Numbered from the stretch's first letter, positions 33,448-42,235 are shown. The stretch: DNA of 64,000 nucleotides from Halobacteriales archaeon QS_4_69_31 (GCA_003021655.1 PXRP01000014.1:62001-126000); one strand, 5' to 3'. Program-made: numbers and translations. The notes: generated by a model not told the origin, from the sequence alone.

Positions 33448-35148
33448 GACCAGCCGGGTCGCGGCCAGCCCCAGGCAGAACGTCGTCGCCGCGACAACGA
33501 GCGCGCGGCCGACGCGGTAGCCGACCAGCGACCGGTCGAGCCCGCGGCGCAGCCCCGTCGAGAGGGTCGTCAGGGTCGCCGCGAGGACGAGCACGTACAC
33601 GCCGACGGCGACGCCGAGGGGTGCCACCGGGAGCGGGCTCGACAGCGGCCCGCCGGTGCTCATGCGCTCGGCGAGCGTGACCGTCGCACCGCCGACGAGC
33701 GGGCCGAACACCGTCGCCGTGTTCGACAGTGTCGAAGTCACCTGCCCGAGCTGGCGGCGGATCTCGCCCTCGGCGTGCTGGAGGTCGTCGACGTGTTCGG
33801 CCATCGTGACGACCGCCGGGCCCGCGGGCGTCCCCTCGGCGGCCGCCAGCGCCAGCAGTTCGGCCGTCCCCCGGGCGCGCTCGCTCGGGACCGTCGCCAG
33901 GGCGCCGTACTCGCCGACCAGCGACTCCCTGACGCCGACCTCGAGCTGTCGCTGCGTGCGGACGGCCTCGGCCAGGACCTCGCCGGTGGCCGTATCCAGC
34001 GCCTCGGCGGCCTCGGCCATGGCCGCCTCGACGGCGCGCCCGCGGCTCACCTCGCGCCCGACCAGCGAGAGCGCGTCCGGCAGGCCGCGTTCTATCTCCC
34101 GGGCGCGCTCGCGGACGGCCGTCATCGGCCGGTAGGTGACCACGAGGCCGACGCCGACCGCGACGCCCGGGCCGGCGACCCAGGCGGCCCACGGCGAGAC
34201 GACCCGGACCGTCGCGAAGGAGGCCACCGCACCCGCCGCGAGACCGGCGACCACCGCCGGCCAGCGGCGGTCGGGGACGTCGGGGTGGGAGCGCGGGACC
34301 GGCGTCGGCGGGAACGCAACCGGGCGACGCACCAGGAGCCACCCGCTCGCGACGAGCAACGCCGCCGGCAGGACGAGGTCGTACCCGACCACGACCGCAA
34401 GCAGTGGGACCTCCAGCCCGACGGTCCCGGCGGCGGGCAACAGCGCGACCAGCGCCAGGGGCACCAGGACACCGAAGGCGTACAGCGCCGTCGCGGGGCC
34501 ACGCACCGAGGCCGCGAAGTCCGCCATCGTCTCGCGCGTGCCCTCGAGTGTGACCGCGAGCGCGCCGTCGAGGGCACGCGCCCGCTCGTCCGGCCGGGCG
34601 TCGCCAGCGGACGCGACCAGCGAGAGCGCCCGCCGGAGCGCCGGGAACCACTCGGCCCACTCGTCGGCGAACGACGACAGCCCGGTCCGGCCGGTCCCGC
34701 TCGCGCGCTCGACGTGTGCCCGGAGACTCGCCGCCAGCCGGCCGCGGCCGGTCCCGGCCGCGAACGCCGCGGCCGTCTCCGGCGACGGCGTCAGCCGCAT
34801 CCGCAACACCGCGCGGCTCACCAGCTCCGGCACCTGCCCGAGCGCACGGGTCCGCCTGGCGGTCGCGAGCGCGCGTGGGCCGACCCGCGCGGCCGCGGCC
34901 ACTGCCAGCCCGGCGGCGGCCCCGACCCCGACCCCGACCGTCCCGGCCCCGAAGACGAGCGGGGAACCGACACACAGGCCGGCGACGACGCCGGCGGCGT
35001 CGCCCGCCCGCCGGACCGTCGCCCCGTCGACCGACCACCCGAGGAACCGCAGCGCCCGGGCGAGGTCGTCATCGCTCTCGGGCTCCCAGGGGGCCAGGCG
35101 GGCGAGCGCCCTGGTCGCCCGCGCGGCGAGGGTCCCCGCCACGCTCAC
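33442..35148 (-). CDS. tadC: TadC-like type II/IV secretion membrane platform protein
   Basis: A 568-residue protein with two GspF/TadC-type modules, each a cytoplasmic helical bundle followed by membrane helices (e.g. LYAFGVLVPLALVALLP and LGVAVGVYVLVLAATLTTL). Family segments include REIERGLPDALSLVGREVSRG and EGTPAGPAVVTMAEHVDDL. It should form the inner-membrane platform that works with the ATPase TadA, as in archaeal FlaI/FlaJ and PilB3/PilC3 pairs. The GTG at 35148 overlaps the tadA stop (GTGA). Confidence 0.85.
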   Translation of the reverse strand: MSVAGTLAARATRALARLAPWEPESDDDLARALRFLGWSVDGATVRRAGDAAGVVAGLCVGSPLVFGAGTVGVGVGAAAGLAVAAAARVGPRALATARRTRALGQVPELVSRAVLRMRLTPSPETAAAFAAGTGRGRLAASLRAHVERASGTGRTGLSSFADEWAEWFPALRRALSLVASAGDARPDERARALDGALAVTLEGTRETMADFAASVRGPATALYAFGVLVPLALVALLPAAGTVGLEVPLLAVVVGYDLVLPAALLVASGWLLVRRPVAFPPTPVPRSHPDVPDRRWPAVVAGLAAGAVASFATVRVVSPWAAWVAGPGVAVGVGLVVTYRPMTAVRERAREIERGLPDALSLVGREVSRGRAVEAAMAEAAEALDTATGEVLAEAVRTQRQLEVGVRESLVGEYGALATVPSERARGTAELLALAAAEGTPAGPAVVTMAEHVDDLQHAEGEIRRQLGQVTSTLSNTATVFGPLVGGATVTLAERMSTGGPLSSPLPVAPLGVAVGVYVLVLAATLTTLSTGLRRGLDRSLVGYRVGRALVVAATTFCLGLAATRLVV

Positions 35149-37289
35149 CCCTCCCGCGGCGCGCCCGGCCGTTCAGACGGCTGTTCATCCCGGTCGGACT
35201 CCGCGGACGCGGGCGACCGCTCCGGCGGCTGGTCCTCCTCCGATCCCGCGGACGCGGGCGGCCCCGGGGCGGTCGGCGGGCTCTCGCGGTCCCGGCGGCC
35301 GTCCCCGACCGACCGGTCACCGCCCCGAGGTCGGTCGTCGTTTCGGGGCCGGTCGCTCTCCCGCGGTCGGTCGTCCCCCTCGTCGGAGGGGTCGGTCCCG
35401 TCACCGGACCGCCTGGCGCGCGCTCGCTCGACGACTGCGGGGTCGGTCCGGACACCCGTCACGAGCGAGTCGAGCCACGATTCCCGGCTGGCGAGGCGGC
35501 GCCGGACGTCGGCATAGGACTCGTCGGGGCCGGCGAGCGACGAGACGAGCAGGCTATTCCCGCGCTCGATCCGTCCCGTCGACGCGAGGCCGGTCCCGCC
35601 GCGCTCGAAGAGGGTCCGGAAGCCGACGCCACCGTCGTCGACGTGTACTTCCTCGACGGCCCTGACCCGGCGAGTCGGCCCCCCGGGCGCGTCGGCCGTC
35701 TCGACCGAGACCAGCAGGTCCGTCGCGGCGAACGAGGACTCGGGCACGCCCAGGTCCGAGACGACGCGCTCGCGGACGTCCGCGCCGCCGTCGCCGTGGA
35801 TGGTGCCCAGGACGGACCCGTCGTTGGCACCCACGCGCATCGCCTCGTACAGGGCCGTGGCCTCCTCGCCGCGGATCTCGCCGACGACGAGCGCCCCCTC
35901 GCCGAGTCGGAGCGCCGTCCGGAGTGTCTCGGTCGGCGAGAGACCGCTCCCGTCGAGGGCGCTGTGCAGCCCCTGGACGTCCCGGCCGCGGTCCTGGAGC
36001 GCCGAGACCGGGAGTTCCGGCGTGTCCTCGATGACCAGCGTCCGGGCGTCCTGCGGGACCTCCCAGAGGAGCGCCCCGAGCAGCGTCGTCTTTCCGGCGC
36101 CGCGCGGGCCGGCGACGAGGCCCGCCACGCCGCGCTCGACGGCGACCGAGAGCAGCGCCGCCGCGTCCGCCGGGAGCGTGTCGTTGGCGACCAGCGCCGG
36201 GAGCGTCCAGACCTGCCGGTCCTGCGCGCGGAAGGCGAAGGCGATCCCGTCGCTGGCGGGGTCGGTGACCCCCGCGACGCGGACCCGGCGGCCGTCGGCC
36301 TCGACGGCGGCGTCGAGCGTCGGGTCGGCCCCGGAGAAGGCGCGCCCGCTCTCGCGGCGGAACCGCGAGGCCAGCGCCTCGGCGCCCGCGCCCGTGAGCC
36401 GGACGTTCGTCCGCATCGCCTCGCCGTCGACGCGCACCCACAGCGGGTTCTCGGTGACCGGTGCCGTGGCGAACACGTCCGAGACGCGCTCGTCGGCGAA
36501 CAGGTCCTCGACGAGGCCGTAGCCCCGCGTGTGTTTCCGCAGCGCCGCGCGCAGGTCCTCGACCGGGTCGCCGTCGTCGGCGACGGCCCGGACCGCGCGG
36601 CCCGGCGCGCGCGCGCCGCCCTCGACGGTGCCGGTCGCCAGTCGCTCGTAGGCGTCGGTCAGCGTCGCCAGCGCCGACTCGTCGAACCGCGCCGCGACCG
36701 GTTCGAGGTGGTAGGTGCGGACGCCGTCGTCCGGGCGCTCGTAGACCCGGACCGTCGCCCCGGCGTCGAGCGTCCGCGTGTCCGCGAGGCGGGCCGCCGG
36801 CGGCGGCCGGGCGGCCACCCGGAACCGGCTGATCGACGGCCCGACGAACGGTCGGAGGGCGTCGCCGTACCCGTTCGCGCGGGCGGCCAGTTCCGCGAGG
36901 CCGGTCTCGGCGACGAGCCGGTTCACCGGGCCGGCGCGACCCCCCGCCTCGCGAGCGGCGCCGAGTGGGTCCCGGAGCGCCCGGTCGGCGAGCCTATCGT
37001 CGTGGAACCGGGCGGCGTCGGCGAAGCGGCCGGCCGCGACCAGCAGCGCCGCCGCGTCGTCCTCGTAGGCCCGTTCGACACCCGCCGTGCGCGTGACGAC
37101 CGTCTCGACGTCGCGGGCCGTTAGCGCACCGACGACCGTCTCCCGGCAGGCCTCGGCGTCAGCCAGTCGCCCCTCGCCGGAGCAGTCCGAGGCGTCGACC
37201 GCGAGCGCGTCGTCCTCGAACGACGGGTCACACCGGCAGTCCGCGTCGGATTTCCCGGTCCCGCGCAACCGAGCGAGCAATCCGTCCAT
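35145..37289 (-). CDS. tadA: TadA-like type II/IV secretion ATPase
   Basis: A 714-residue ATPase. The secretion-ATPase core has Walker A (VAGPRGAGKTTLLGALL), an Asp-box-like VIEDTPELPV, Walker B (GALVVGEIRGEEATALYEAM) and the His box (GTIHGDGGADVRERV). A divergent N-terminal domain with several cysteines (DCRCDP; ASDCSGEG) may bind metal. The last ~130 residues are a disordered Asp/Arg/Pro tail. I chose the ATG at 37289 rather than a GTG at 37310, since the promoter element at 37314 fits a leaderless ATG start. Confidence 0.88.
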   Translation of the reverse strand: MDGLLARLRGTGKSDADCRCDPSFEDDALAVDASDCSGEGRLADAEACRETVVGALTARDVETVVTRTAGVERAYEDDAAALLVAAGRFADAARFHDDRLADRALRDPLGAAREAGGRAGPVNRLVAETGLAELAARANGYGDALRPFVGPSISRFRVAARPPPAARLADTRTLDAGATVRVYERPDDGVRTYHLEPVAARFDESALATLTDAYERLATGTVEGGARAPGRAVRAVADDGDPVEDLRAALRKHTRGYGLVEDLFADERVSDVFATAPVTENPLWVRVDGEAMRTNVRLTGAGAEALASRFRRESGRAFSGADPTLDAAVEADGRRVRVAGVTDPASDGIAFAFRAQDRQVWTLPALVANDTLPADAAALLSVAVERGVAGLVAGPRGAGKTTLLGALLWEVPQDARTLVIEDTPELPVSALQDRGRDVQGLHSALDGSGLSPTETLRTALRLGEGALVVGEIRGEEATALYEAMRVGANDGSVLGTIHGDGGADVRERVVSDLGVPESSFAATDLLVSVETADAPGGPTRRVRAVEEVHVDDGGVGFRTLFERGGTGLASTGRIERGNSLLVSSLAGPDESYADVRRRLASRESWLDSLVTGVRTDPAVVERARARRSGDGTDPSDEGDDRPRESDRPRNDDRPRGGDRSVGDGRRDRESPPTAPGPPASAGSEEDQPPERSPASAESDRDEQPSERPGAPREG

Positions 37290-37313
37290 GGCCGCCCCTG
37301 GTCCCGTCACCCC

Positions 37314-37329
37314 ACTTGAACCTTCGGCG
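37314..37329 (-). promoter_or_regulatory. promoter of tadA
   Basis: The 16-mer ACTTGAACCTTCGGCG (plus strand) is identical to 38420-38435 and starts 25 bp before the tadA ATG. Read leftwards, GAAGGTTCAAGT combines a BRE-like GAA and a TATA-like core. Confidence 0.7.
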
Positions 37330-37343
37330 GCCGAGAGCGGGTC

Positions 37344-37829
37344 TCACGCGACGTTGTGCTCCGAGACGGTCACGAGTCGCGTGCCGTTGCGGGCCAGCAG
37401 GCGGAGGACGAGACGCGTCCGGCCGGGGTCGACCCGGAGCCGGCCATCGGCCGCGGGCCGGAGTCGGAGCCCGTCGACCTGTCTGGTGTGGCGGCGCCCA
37501 CCCGCGACGCGCCAGGTGATCCGCGTCGCCGCGGGGCCGGAACCGACCGACTGCGCGGTATCGGTTCCGGGCGGCCCGACGTCCAGGGACGCGAGCGGGG
37601 TGCTGGCCACGCCCCCGGTCGGGAAGTCGAGTGTGATGGTGGCCCGGGCGGCCACGGCCCTGTCGTGGAGCGCGTCGTTGTCGGCGGCGAGCGCGCGGGC
37701 CGCCTCGACGAGGTCCGCGACCGCCGCCCGCGTCTGTGACTCCGCGCGGTCGACGCTCACCGCGTCGAGGGCCGGGAGCACGACCGCCAACATCGCCACC
37801 GCGAGCGCGACGGTGAACAGGACCCGCAC
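37344..37829 (-). CDS. pseudopilin-like protein (DUF7311-like)
   Basis: 161 residues. It starts MRVLFTVALAVAMLAVVLPA, a hydrophobic stem followed by an amphipathic helix (DRAESQTRAAVADLVEAARAL), the layout of minor pseudopilins, then a beta-rich domain. The GTG lies 2 nt after the stop of the upstream coiled-coil gene, so the two are co-translated. It sits directly before tadA. The DUF7311 label is from memory; function is inferred from context. Confidence 0.65.
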   Translation of the reverse strand: MRVLFTVALAVAMLAVVLPALDAVSVDRAESQTRAAVADLVEAARALAADNDALHDRAVAARATITLDFPTGGVASTPLASLDVGPPGTDTAQSVGSGPAATRITWRVAGGRRHTRQVDGLRLRPAADGRLRVDPGRTRLVLRLLARNGTRLVTVSEHNVA

Positions 37830-37831
37830 GG

Positions 37832-38395
37832 TCAGAGCGCGTCCCGCACCCGCTGGATGAACTGCTCGGTCCCGCCGGAGTCGTCGGAGGGGTCGCCGGC
37901 TCCGCCGGCCGGGTCGGGCGACTGTTCGCGTGACCGGTCTGGGGGGTCCCGGTCAGTGGCCTGTCGGTCGGGGGTATGCCAGTCGGCGTCCGGGCCGACG
38001 ACAGCGTCCGAGTCCCGGTCGGGTTCCGGGCCGGACCCGGCCGTGGCGGCACGGTCGTCGGGGGTCGAACGGGACGGGGAGTCGGGCGGGGACCGCGTCG
38101 CGTCGCGGTCGGCGTCGACGGCCGATTCGAGTGCTTCGGCCTTGGCGAGTGCGGCGCTGGCGCGCCGCTCGACGTCGCGGTTGACCGCGCGGACGTTGCC
38201 GGCGTAGCCCCGGACCGCTTCGACCGCGGCTTCCAGTTCGTCGACGGTCGCCTCGAGTTCGTCGACGCGGGCTTCCAGGCGTTCGAGGTCGTTCGCGAGC
38301 GCCGCCGCGTCGCGGACGTCGGTCAGGTCCGTCCCGTCGTCGGTCAGCGCGCGTTCGACCGCGTCGAGACGTTCCGCGAGGTCGGAGTCGGTCAT
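37832..38395 (-). CDS. coiled-coil protein (DUF7310-like), first gene of the Tad-like locus
   Basis: 187 residues. Residues ~1-95 form heptad-rich coiled coil (ERLEARVDELEATVDELEAA), and 95-165 are a disordered Pro/Asp/Ser/Arg stretch. The C-terminus (TEQFIQRVRDAL) is a short amphipathic helix. No membrane segment. It is likely a cytoplasmic scaffold for the secretion machinery, an inference from its place at the head of the operon. The ATG is 25 bp from the shared promoter element; the divergent neighbour is the CetZ homologue. Confidence 0.7.
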   Translation of the reverse strand: MTDSDLAERLDAVERALTDDGTDLTDVRDAAALANDLERLEARVDELEATVDELEAAVEAVRGYAGNVRAVNRDVERRASAALAKAEALESAVDADRDATRSPPDSPSRSTPDDRAATAGSGPEPDRDSDAVVGPDADWHTPDRQATDRDPPDRSREQSPDPAGGAGDPSDDSGGTEQFIQRVRDAL

Positions 38396-38419
38396 GGCCG
38401 GGGGTGGTCCCGGCATCGT

Positions 38420-38435
38420 ACTTGAACCTTCGGCG
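38420..38435 (-). promoter_or_regulatory. promoter at the head of the Tad-like locus
   Basis: Exact copy of the 16-mer found before tadA (ACTTGAACCTTCGGCG on the plus strand), again starting 25 bp before the ATG (38395). The intergenic region to the divergent CetZ-like gene is only 78 bp, so regulators bound here could affect both. Confidence 0.7.
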
Positions 38436-38473
38436 TCACAACGTTGAAGAGACAATGTGCCGAGTATGGTGAT

Positions 38474-39559
38474 ATGAAGGTCGTCCTGATCGGCGTCGGC
38501 CAGGCCGGGGGGAAGGTCACACAGCGCCTGGCCGAGTACGACTACGAAATGGGGTTCGGTGCCGTACAGGGTGCCATCGCCGTCAACACGGCGAAAGCCG
38601 ACCTCCAGAACCTCGACGTCGACACGCTGCTCATCGGCCGGGACCGGGTCAAGGGCCACGGCGTCGGCGGCGACAACGAACTCGGGGCCGAGATCATGCA
38701 AGACGAGGCGACGGAGGTGATGGACGGCCTCGAGGACCGACTCACGACGGAGGCCGAGGCGGTCGTCATCGTCGCCGGCCTGGGCGGCGGGACCGGCAGC
38801 GGGGGCGCCCCGGCGCTGGCGCGCGAACTCAAGCGCATCCACGAGATGCCGGTCTACGTGCTCGGCATCCTCCCGGGGCGCGACGAGGGCGCCATCTACC
38901 AGGCTAACGCCGGCCGCTCGCTCAAGACGGTCGCCCGCGAGGCCGACTCGCTCATGCTTGTGGACAACGACGCCTGGCACAGCGCCGGCGAGAGCGTCGG
39001 CGAGGGGTTCGAGGAGATAAACGACAACATCGCCCAGCGGATCGGACTGCTGTTTGCCTCGGGCGAGATCCAGGCCGTCGACGAGGTCGCAGAGAGTGTC
39101 GTCGACTCCTCGGAGATCGTCAACACGCTCCGGCCGGGGGGGATCTCGACGGTCGGGTACGCGAGCGCCCAGGCCAGCGAGGACGCCGGCGAGAACGTCA
39201 ACACGATCACGAGCGTGACCCGCAACGCCCTCCTGACGGGGATGAGCGTCCCGAACGTGGTCCAGGCCGAGACCGGCCTCCTCGTCATCGCGGGCGACCC
39301 CGAGCGGATCTCCCGGAAGGGCGTCGAGCGCGCCCGCAGCTGGGTCGAGGAGGAGACCGGCAGCATGCAGGTCCGGGGCGGTGATTTCCCGCTCGACTCC
39401 GACCGGCTGGCCGCGCTCGTCCTGCTCGGGGGCGCGGAGCGCTCCCACCGGCTCAACGAGTTCATGGAGCGCGCCCGGGAGGCCCAGACGACCGCCGACG
39501 ACTCCCGGGGGGACCCACAGGAGGCGTTCCAGAACGACGACCTCGAGGACCTGTTTTGA
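38474..39559 (+). CDS. CetZ-type tubulin/FtsZ superfamily GTPase
   Basis: A 361-residue tubulin-superfamily GTPase. The start MKVVLIGVGQAGGKVTQRLA, the GTP-binding T4 motif AGLGGGTGSGGAP, and NTAKADLQNL and NDNIAQRIGLL segments fit the CetZ group. The C-terminus (QNDDLEDLF) is acidic. CetZ proteins in haloarchaea control cell shape and, for CetZ1, the rod shape needed for swimming motility. Its divergent position next to a pilus/secretion operon suggests a link between shape or polarity and surface structures (inference). Which CetZ paralogue it is cannot be told here. The ATG at 38474 starts the conserved core. Confidence 0.88.
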   Translation: MKVVLIGVGQAGGKVTQRLAEYDYEMGFGAVQGAIAVNTAKADLQNLDVDTLLIGRDRVKGHGVGGDNELGAEIMQDEATEVMDGLEDRLTTEAEAVVIVAGLGGGTGSGGAPALARELKRIHEMPVYVLGILPGRDEGAIYQANAGRSLKTVAREADSLMLVDNDAWHSAGESVGEGFEEINDNIAQRIGLLFASGEIQAVDEVAESVVDSSEIVNTLRPGGISTVGYASAQASEDAGENVNTITSVTRNALLTGMSVPNVVQAETGLLVIAGDPERISRKGVERARSWVEEETGSMQVRGGDFPLDSDRLAALVLLGGAERSHRLNEFMERAREAQTTADDSRGDPQEAFQNDDLEDLF

Positions 39560-39613
39560 GCCCCCTCGCCACGAAGCGAAAGCACTAATCGCCGCGCCGG
39601 TGAATCCGCCCGT

Positions 39614-39901
39614 ATGGCCGACGACGAGGAAGACGAGGGGCCCGTAGTCGAACTCGGCGAGGGCGACCCGGTCGAGGGTGCGCCGCTCACCCGGGTCGCC
39701 TCCCGACTGACCTGGGGCGCGAAACACAGCGCGGTCATCGAACGCGAGGGCGACGCCACCATCCGGACGCCCGACGGCCCGCGCGAACTGCGCGACGTCC
39801 TCGAAGAGGTCGAGGTCCCGTACTTCGAGACGCGCCAGGAGTTCACCGACACCGTCCGCGAGGTCATCGGCACCGGCCCGGTCCCGACCGCCGACGAGTG
39901 A
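39614..39901 (+). CDS. DUF5789 family protein
   Basis: A 95-residue acidic protein with VVELGEGDPVEGAPLTRVASRL, then IRTPDGPRELRDVLEEVEVP and a FETRQEFTDTVREVIGTG end, matching the haloarchaeal DUF5789 family. No known function. It follows the CetZ-like gene by 54 nt and may be co-transcribed. Downstream are two strong palindromes and a T-run that could terminate this transcript. Confidence 0.8.
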   Translation: MADDEEDEGPVVELGEGDPVEGAPLTRVASRLTWGAKHSAVIEREGDATIRTPDGPRELRDVLEEVEVPYFETRQEFTDTVREVIGTGPVPTADE

Positions 39902-39954
39902 GGGCGGCCACCCGCGCCCGGGCGGCCGTCGAACCCGCGGACTGTTCTGTCGGA

Positions 39955-39974
39955 GACACCGACCGGCCGGTGTC
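39955..39974. promoter_or_regulatory. inverted repeat (first of a pair)
   Basis: GACACCG - 6 bp - CGGTGTC, perfect 7-bp arms. It lies in the 138-bp gap between the DUF5789 and DUF302 genes, just before a second palindrome with the same ACCGACCGG centre. Confidence 0.5.
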
Positions 39975-39981
39975 CGTGACA

Positions 39982-40014
39982 GACTCCACCGACCGGTGGA
40001 GTCACGGAGTTTTT
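39982..40014 (+). terminator. 10-bp stem palindrome followed by T5: terminator or operator
   Basis: GACTCCACCG-AC-CGGTGGAGTC (39982-40003) is a perfect palindrome with 10-bp arms, followed by a TTTTT run (40010-40014). It would terminate the DUF5789 transcript. It also ends about 25 bp before the DUF302 ATG, so the T-run doubles as the promoter region there, and an operator role is possible. Confidence 0.5.
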
Positions 40015-40039
40015 CCTGCCTTCGCCCGGTAGGTCGGAT

Positions 40040-40489
40040 ATGACGCTCCCGATCGACCCGACGCAGATCGACCCCGAGGACCGCGGCGAGAAGCGCGCGA
40101 CCCTGGAGATGGCCCACGAGGAGGCGGTCGAACACGTCCGTGGGGCCTTCGAGCAAGCGGGCTTCGGGTTCCCCGCGGAGTTCTCGCCGTCGGCGCTGCT
40201 CGACGAGAAAGTCGACGCCGACCGCGACCCCTACTACTTCCTGGGGGCGTGCAACCCGGCGATGGCCGACCGGGCGCTGGACGCCTCCGACGGCCGGATC
40301 GGCGGGCTCTTCCCCTGTGGCGTCGTCGTCTGGCAGAGAGAACCGGGCGTCCAGGAGGTTTACCACGTCTCGATCATGAAGATCGCACGCCTCGCGGGGA
40401 TGGCACTCGACGACGAGGCGTGGGCCGACATCGTCGCCGACACTGGCGAGATGGTCGACGACGCGTGGGCGAACCTCGACGCCGCGTGA
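40040..40489 (+). CDS. DUF302 domain protein
   Basis: 149 residues containing the DUF302 signature region: AFEQAGFGFPAEFSP, then PYYFLGACNPAMADRALDA and GLFPCGVVVWQRE. DUF302 proteins are small alpha/beta proteins of uncertain function, often tied to redox or sulfur stress in bacteria. The two cysteines (GACNP, FPCG) are conserved in many members. The probable promoter overlaps a strong palindrome, so regulated expression is likely. Convergent with the next gene (1-nt gap). Confidence 0.82.
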   Translation: MTLPIDPTQIDPEDRGEKRATLEMAHEEAVEHVRGAFEQAGFGFPAEFSPSALLDEKVDADRDPYYFLGACNPAMADRALDASDGRIGGLFPCGVVVWQREPGVQEVYHVSIMKIARLAGMALDDEAWADIVADTGEMVDDAWANLDAA

Positions 40490-40490
40490 C

Positions 40491-40751
40491 CTACCGGTCG
40501 CCGGCCGTCGCACCCCGGTCGTCGCCCGTGGCCGACCCACCGTTGTCCGCCTGGTCGTCCAGCTCGGCTTTGAGGTGTTCGACCTCCCGTTCGAGTTCGT
40601 CGATGCGGTCCTCCCGGTTCCCTTCCGAGCGGAGATAGAGGAAGCCGCCGCCGACGAGTAGGACGAGCGGCACGCCGAACAGCAACACGCTGACGAGGAG
40701 GACGACGAGCAGTTCGACACCGCCGGGGACGCCCATCTGAAGCGGGACCAT
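40491..40751 (-). CDS. small membrane protein with TatA-like N-terminus
   Basis: 86 residues: MVPLQMGVPGGVELLVVLLV begins like haloarchaeal TatA, but the hydrophobic stretch runs on (LFGVPLVLLVGGGFLYLR), where TatA would turn into its amphipathic helix. A coiled coil follows (RIDELEREVEHLKAELDDQ) with a low-complexity end. It is therefore probably not a functional TatA pore subunit. Function unknown. It lies 63 nt downstream of nreA on the same strand. Confidence 0.6.
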   Translation of the reverse strand: MVPLQMGVPGGVELLVVLLVSVLLFGVPLVLLVGGGFLYLRSEGNREDRIDELEREVEHLKAELDDQADNGGSATGDDRGATAGDR

Positions 40752-40814
40752 AGCGTCGGTTTGACCAGGGAGTAAAAAAGGCCGTTGGCAGCGTCGGTCT
40801 CGTCCCCTGCGCGT

Positions 40815-42065
40815 TCAGAAGTCCGTGATCGTCGTCTGGAGGCCGGCGACGAGGTTCGACTTGCGCCGGAGCTGGGTCTTCGATACCGGGAGTTGCGGGG
40901 CGAGCGCCTCGACGGCCTGACGGAAGGTCTCGGCCTCGCCGTACTCGCCGTCGAAGGCGTTGCGAACGCCCTCGCGGACCTGCCAGACGCCGACCGGGGC
41001 CCAGTAGTCGTCGGTGATCTCGCGGACGACGAGCGCCTTGGCCTGGCGGTCACGGTCCGCGAGGTGTTCCAGCACGCCCAGGCGCGCGGCGTAGTAGGCG
41101 CCGGCGGTCTCCTCGACGTAGCCGGTCCGGCCTTCGTAGCCCTCGTGGGCGCTGGCGAGGTAGTAGCCGGTCGCGTCGGGGTTCCAGACGCTCTCGGGGG
41201 CTTTCAGCTCGACGAGTTCGAACTCCCAGTTGCCCGGCGCGAGCACGACCCAGTAGCGGTTGTGCATGAACTCGTTCGTCCAGACCTCCACCGTATCGAC
41301 GGTGTCGCTGTGCCGGAGGCCACCCCGGAGGTACTGGCCGACGGTGTCGTCGACGGCGGTGATAGACCACCGCGTCGGGACGAGCCGACGGTTGTGCCCC
41401 TGGCCGAGCGCGCCCGCCGAGAGGATGTTGTTGATCTCGTAGACGTCGAACCCGCGCCGGTAGAGGTAAGTCATCGCCCCCTCGGCGGCCCAGTCGTCGT
41501 CCTCGAGGGTCTTCTCGACCGGCCGGGGGACGTGGGGGTTCTCCGCGAGGTCGGCCTCGCGGGCGCGGGCGCGAGGACCGGTCGGCGTGGTGATGTCGTC
41601 GACGTCCACGTCGAAGTCGGGCGTGTCCGCGAGGCCGACCTCGACGTCGACGGGGTGGTCGGCGATGGCCACCTCGCGCTGGGTGCCGACGAAGCCGTCC
41701 CAGACGTCGTCGACGTCGACCTTGGCCGAGCGCGTTGAGTTGAGCATCCCCGAGCGCCGCCGGAGGACGTCGCCGACGCCGAGCCCCTCGGCGTACCAGT
41801 CGGCGCTGGTGGCGAACGTCTCCGCGTCGGCGTCCTCGGCCATCGGCGAGAGCACGCCCGTCGAGACGTTCGGGTAGCCCGACCGGCCGACGAACACCTC
41901 CGGGGCCGTCGACCCGAACAGGGAGTCGCCCTGCAACCGCTCGTCGAACCGGTCCGTGACCTCGTCTAGGTAGTCGATGACTGCGTAGGACTTCTCCTCG
42001 GCGAGGCGCCGCCGCTCGGCGGCCTCGTCGCGCTGGAAGTCGTCGATGAACCTGTCGAGGCGCAT
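40815..42065 (-). CDS. nreA: DNA repair protein NreA
   Basis: 416 residues of the archaeal NreA family, implicated in DNA damage repair and interaction with the sliding clamp PCNA. The C-terminus QTTITDF is a textbook PIP box. Core segments include FVGRSGYPNVSTGVLSP, LNSTRSAKVDVDDVW, TYLYRRGFDVYEINNILSAG and HNRYWVVLAPGNWEFE. I chose the ATG at 42065 (MRLDRFIDDFQRDEA), where conservation starts. No nearby repair genes. Confidence 0.92.
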   Translation of the reverse strand: MRLDRFIDDFQRDEAAERRRLAEEKSYAVIDYLDEVTDRFDERLQGDSLFGSTAPEVFVGRSGYPNVSTGVLSPMAEDADAETFATSADWYAEGLGVGDVLRRRSGMLNSTRSAKVDVDDVWDGFVGTQREVAIADHPVDVEVGLADTPDFDVDVDDITTPTGPRARAREADLAENPHVPRPVEKTLEDDDWAAEGAMTYLYRRGFDVYEINNILSAGALGQGHNRRLVPTRWSITAVDDTVGQYLRGGLRHSDTVDTVEVWTNEFMHNRYWVVLAPGNWEFELVELKAPESVWNPDATGYYLASAHEGYEGRTGYVEETAGAYYAARLGVLEHLADRDRQAKALVVREITDDYWAPVGVWQVREGVRNAFDGEYGEAETFRQAVEALAPQLPVSKTQLRRKSNLVAGLQTTITDF

Positions 42066-42235
42066 CTGCCCGACCGTAGGGGTGCCAGGTGCTTGAATGG
42101 GTCGGTACGCCGCCGCAGTGACCGGATCCGCGGGGCGAAACGGATGGTGGCGGGTCGCGGGGTCGTGACGGATTGCGGGCGCAGCGAGAGGGATCGACCC
42201 GGCCCGGCCGGGTCCCAACGGGCGTGGCGAGGGGG

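Noticed and set aside
40491-40751. Functional TatA
   Set aside because: Only the first ~20 residues resemble TatA. The hinge and amphipathic helix are replaced by more hydrophobic sequence and a coiled coil.
38396-41053. Long minus-strand frame across the CetZ and DUF5789 genes
   Set aside because: Only its last 564 nt are the real coiled-coil gene. The rest mirrors the CetZ homologue and other plus-strand genes.
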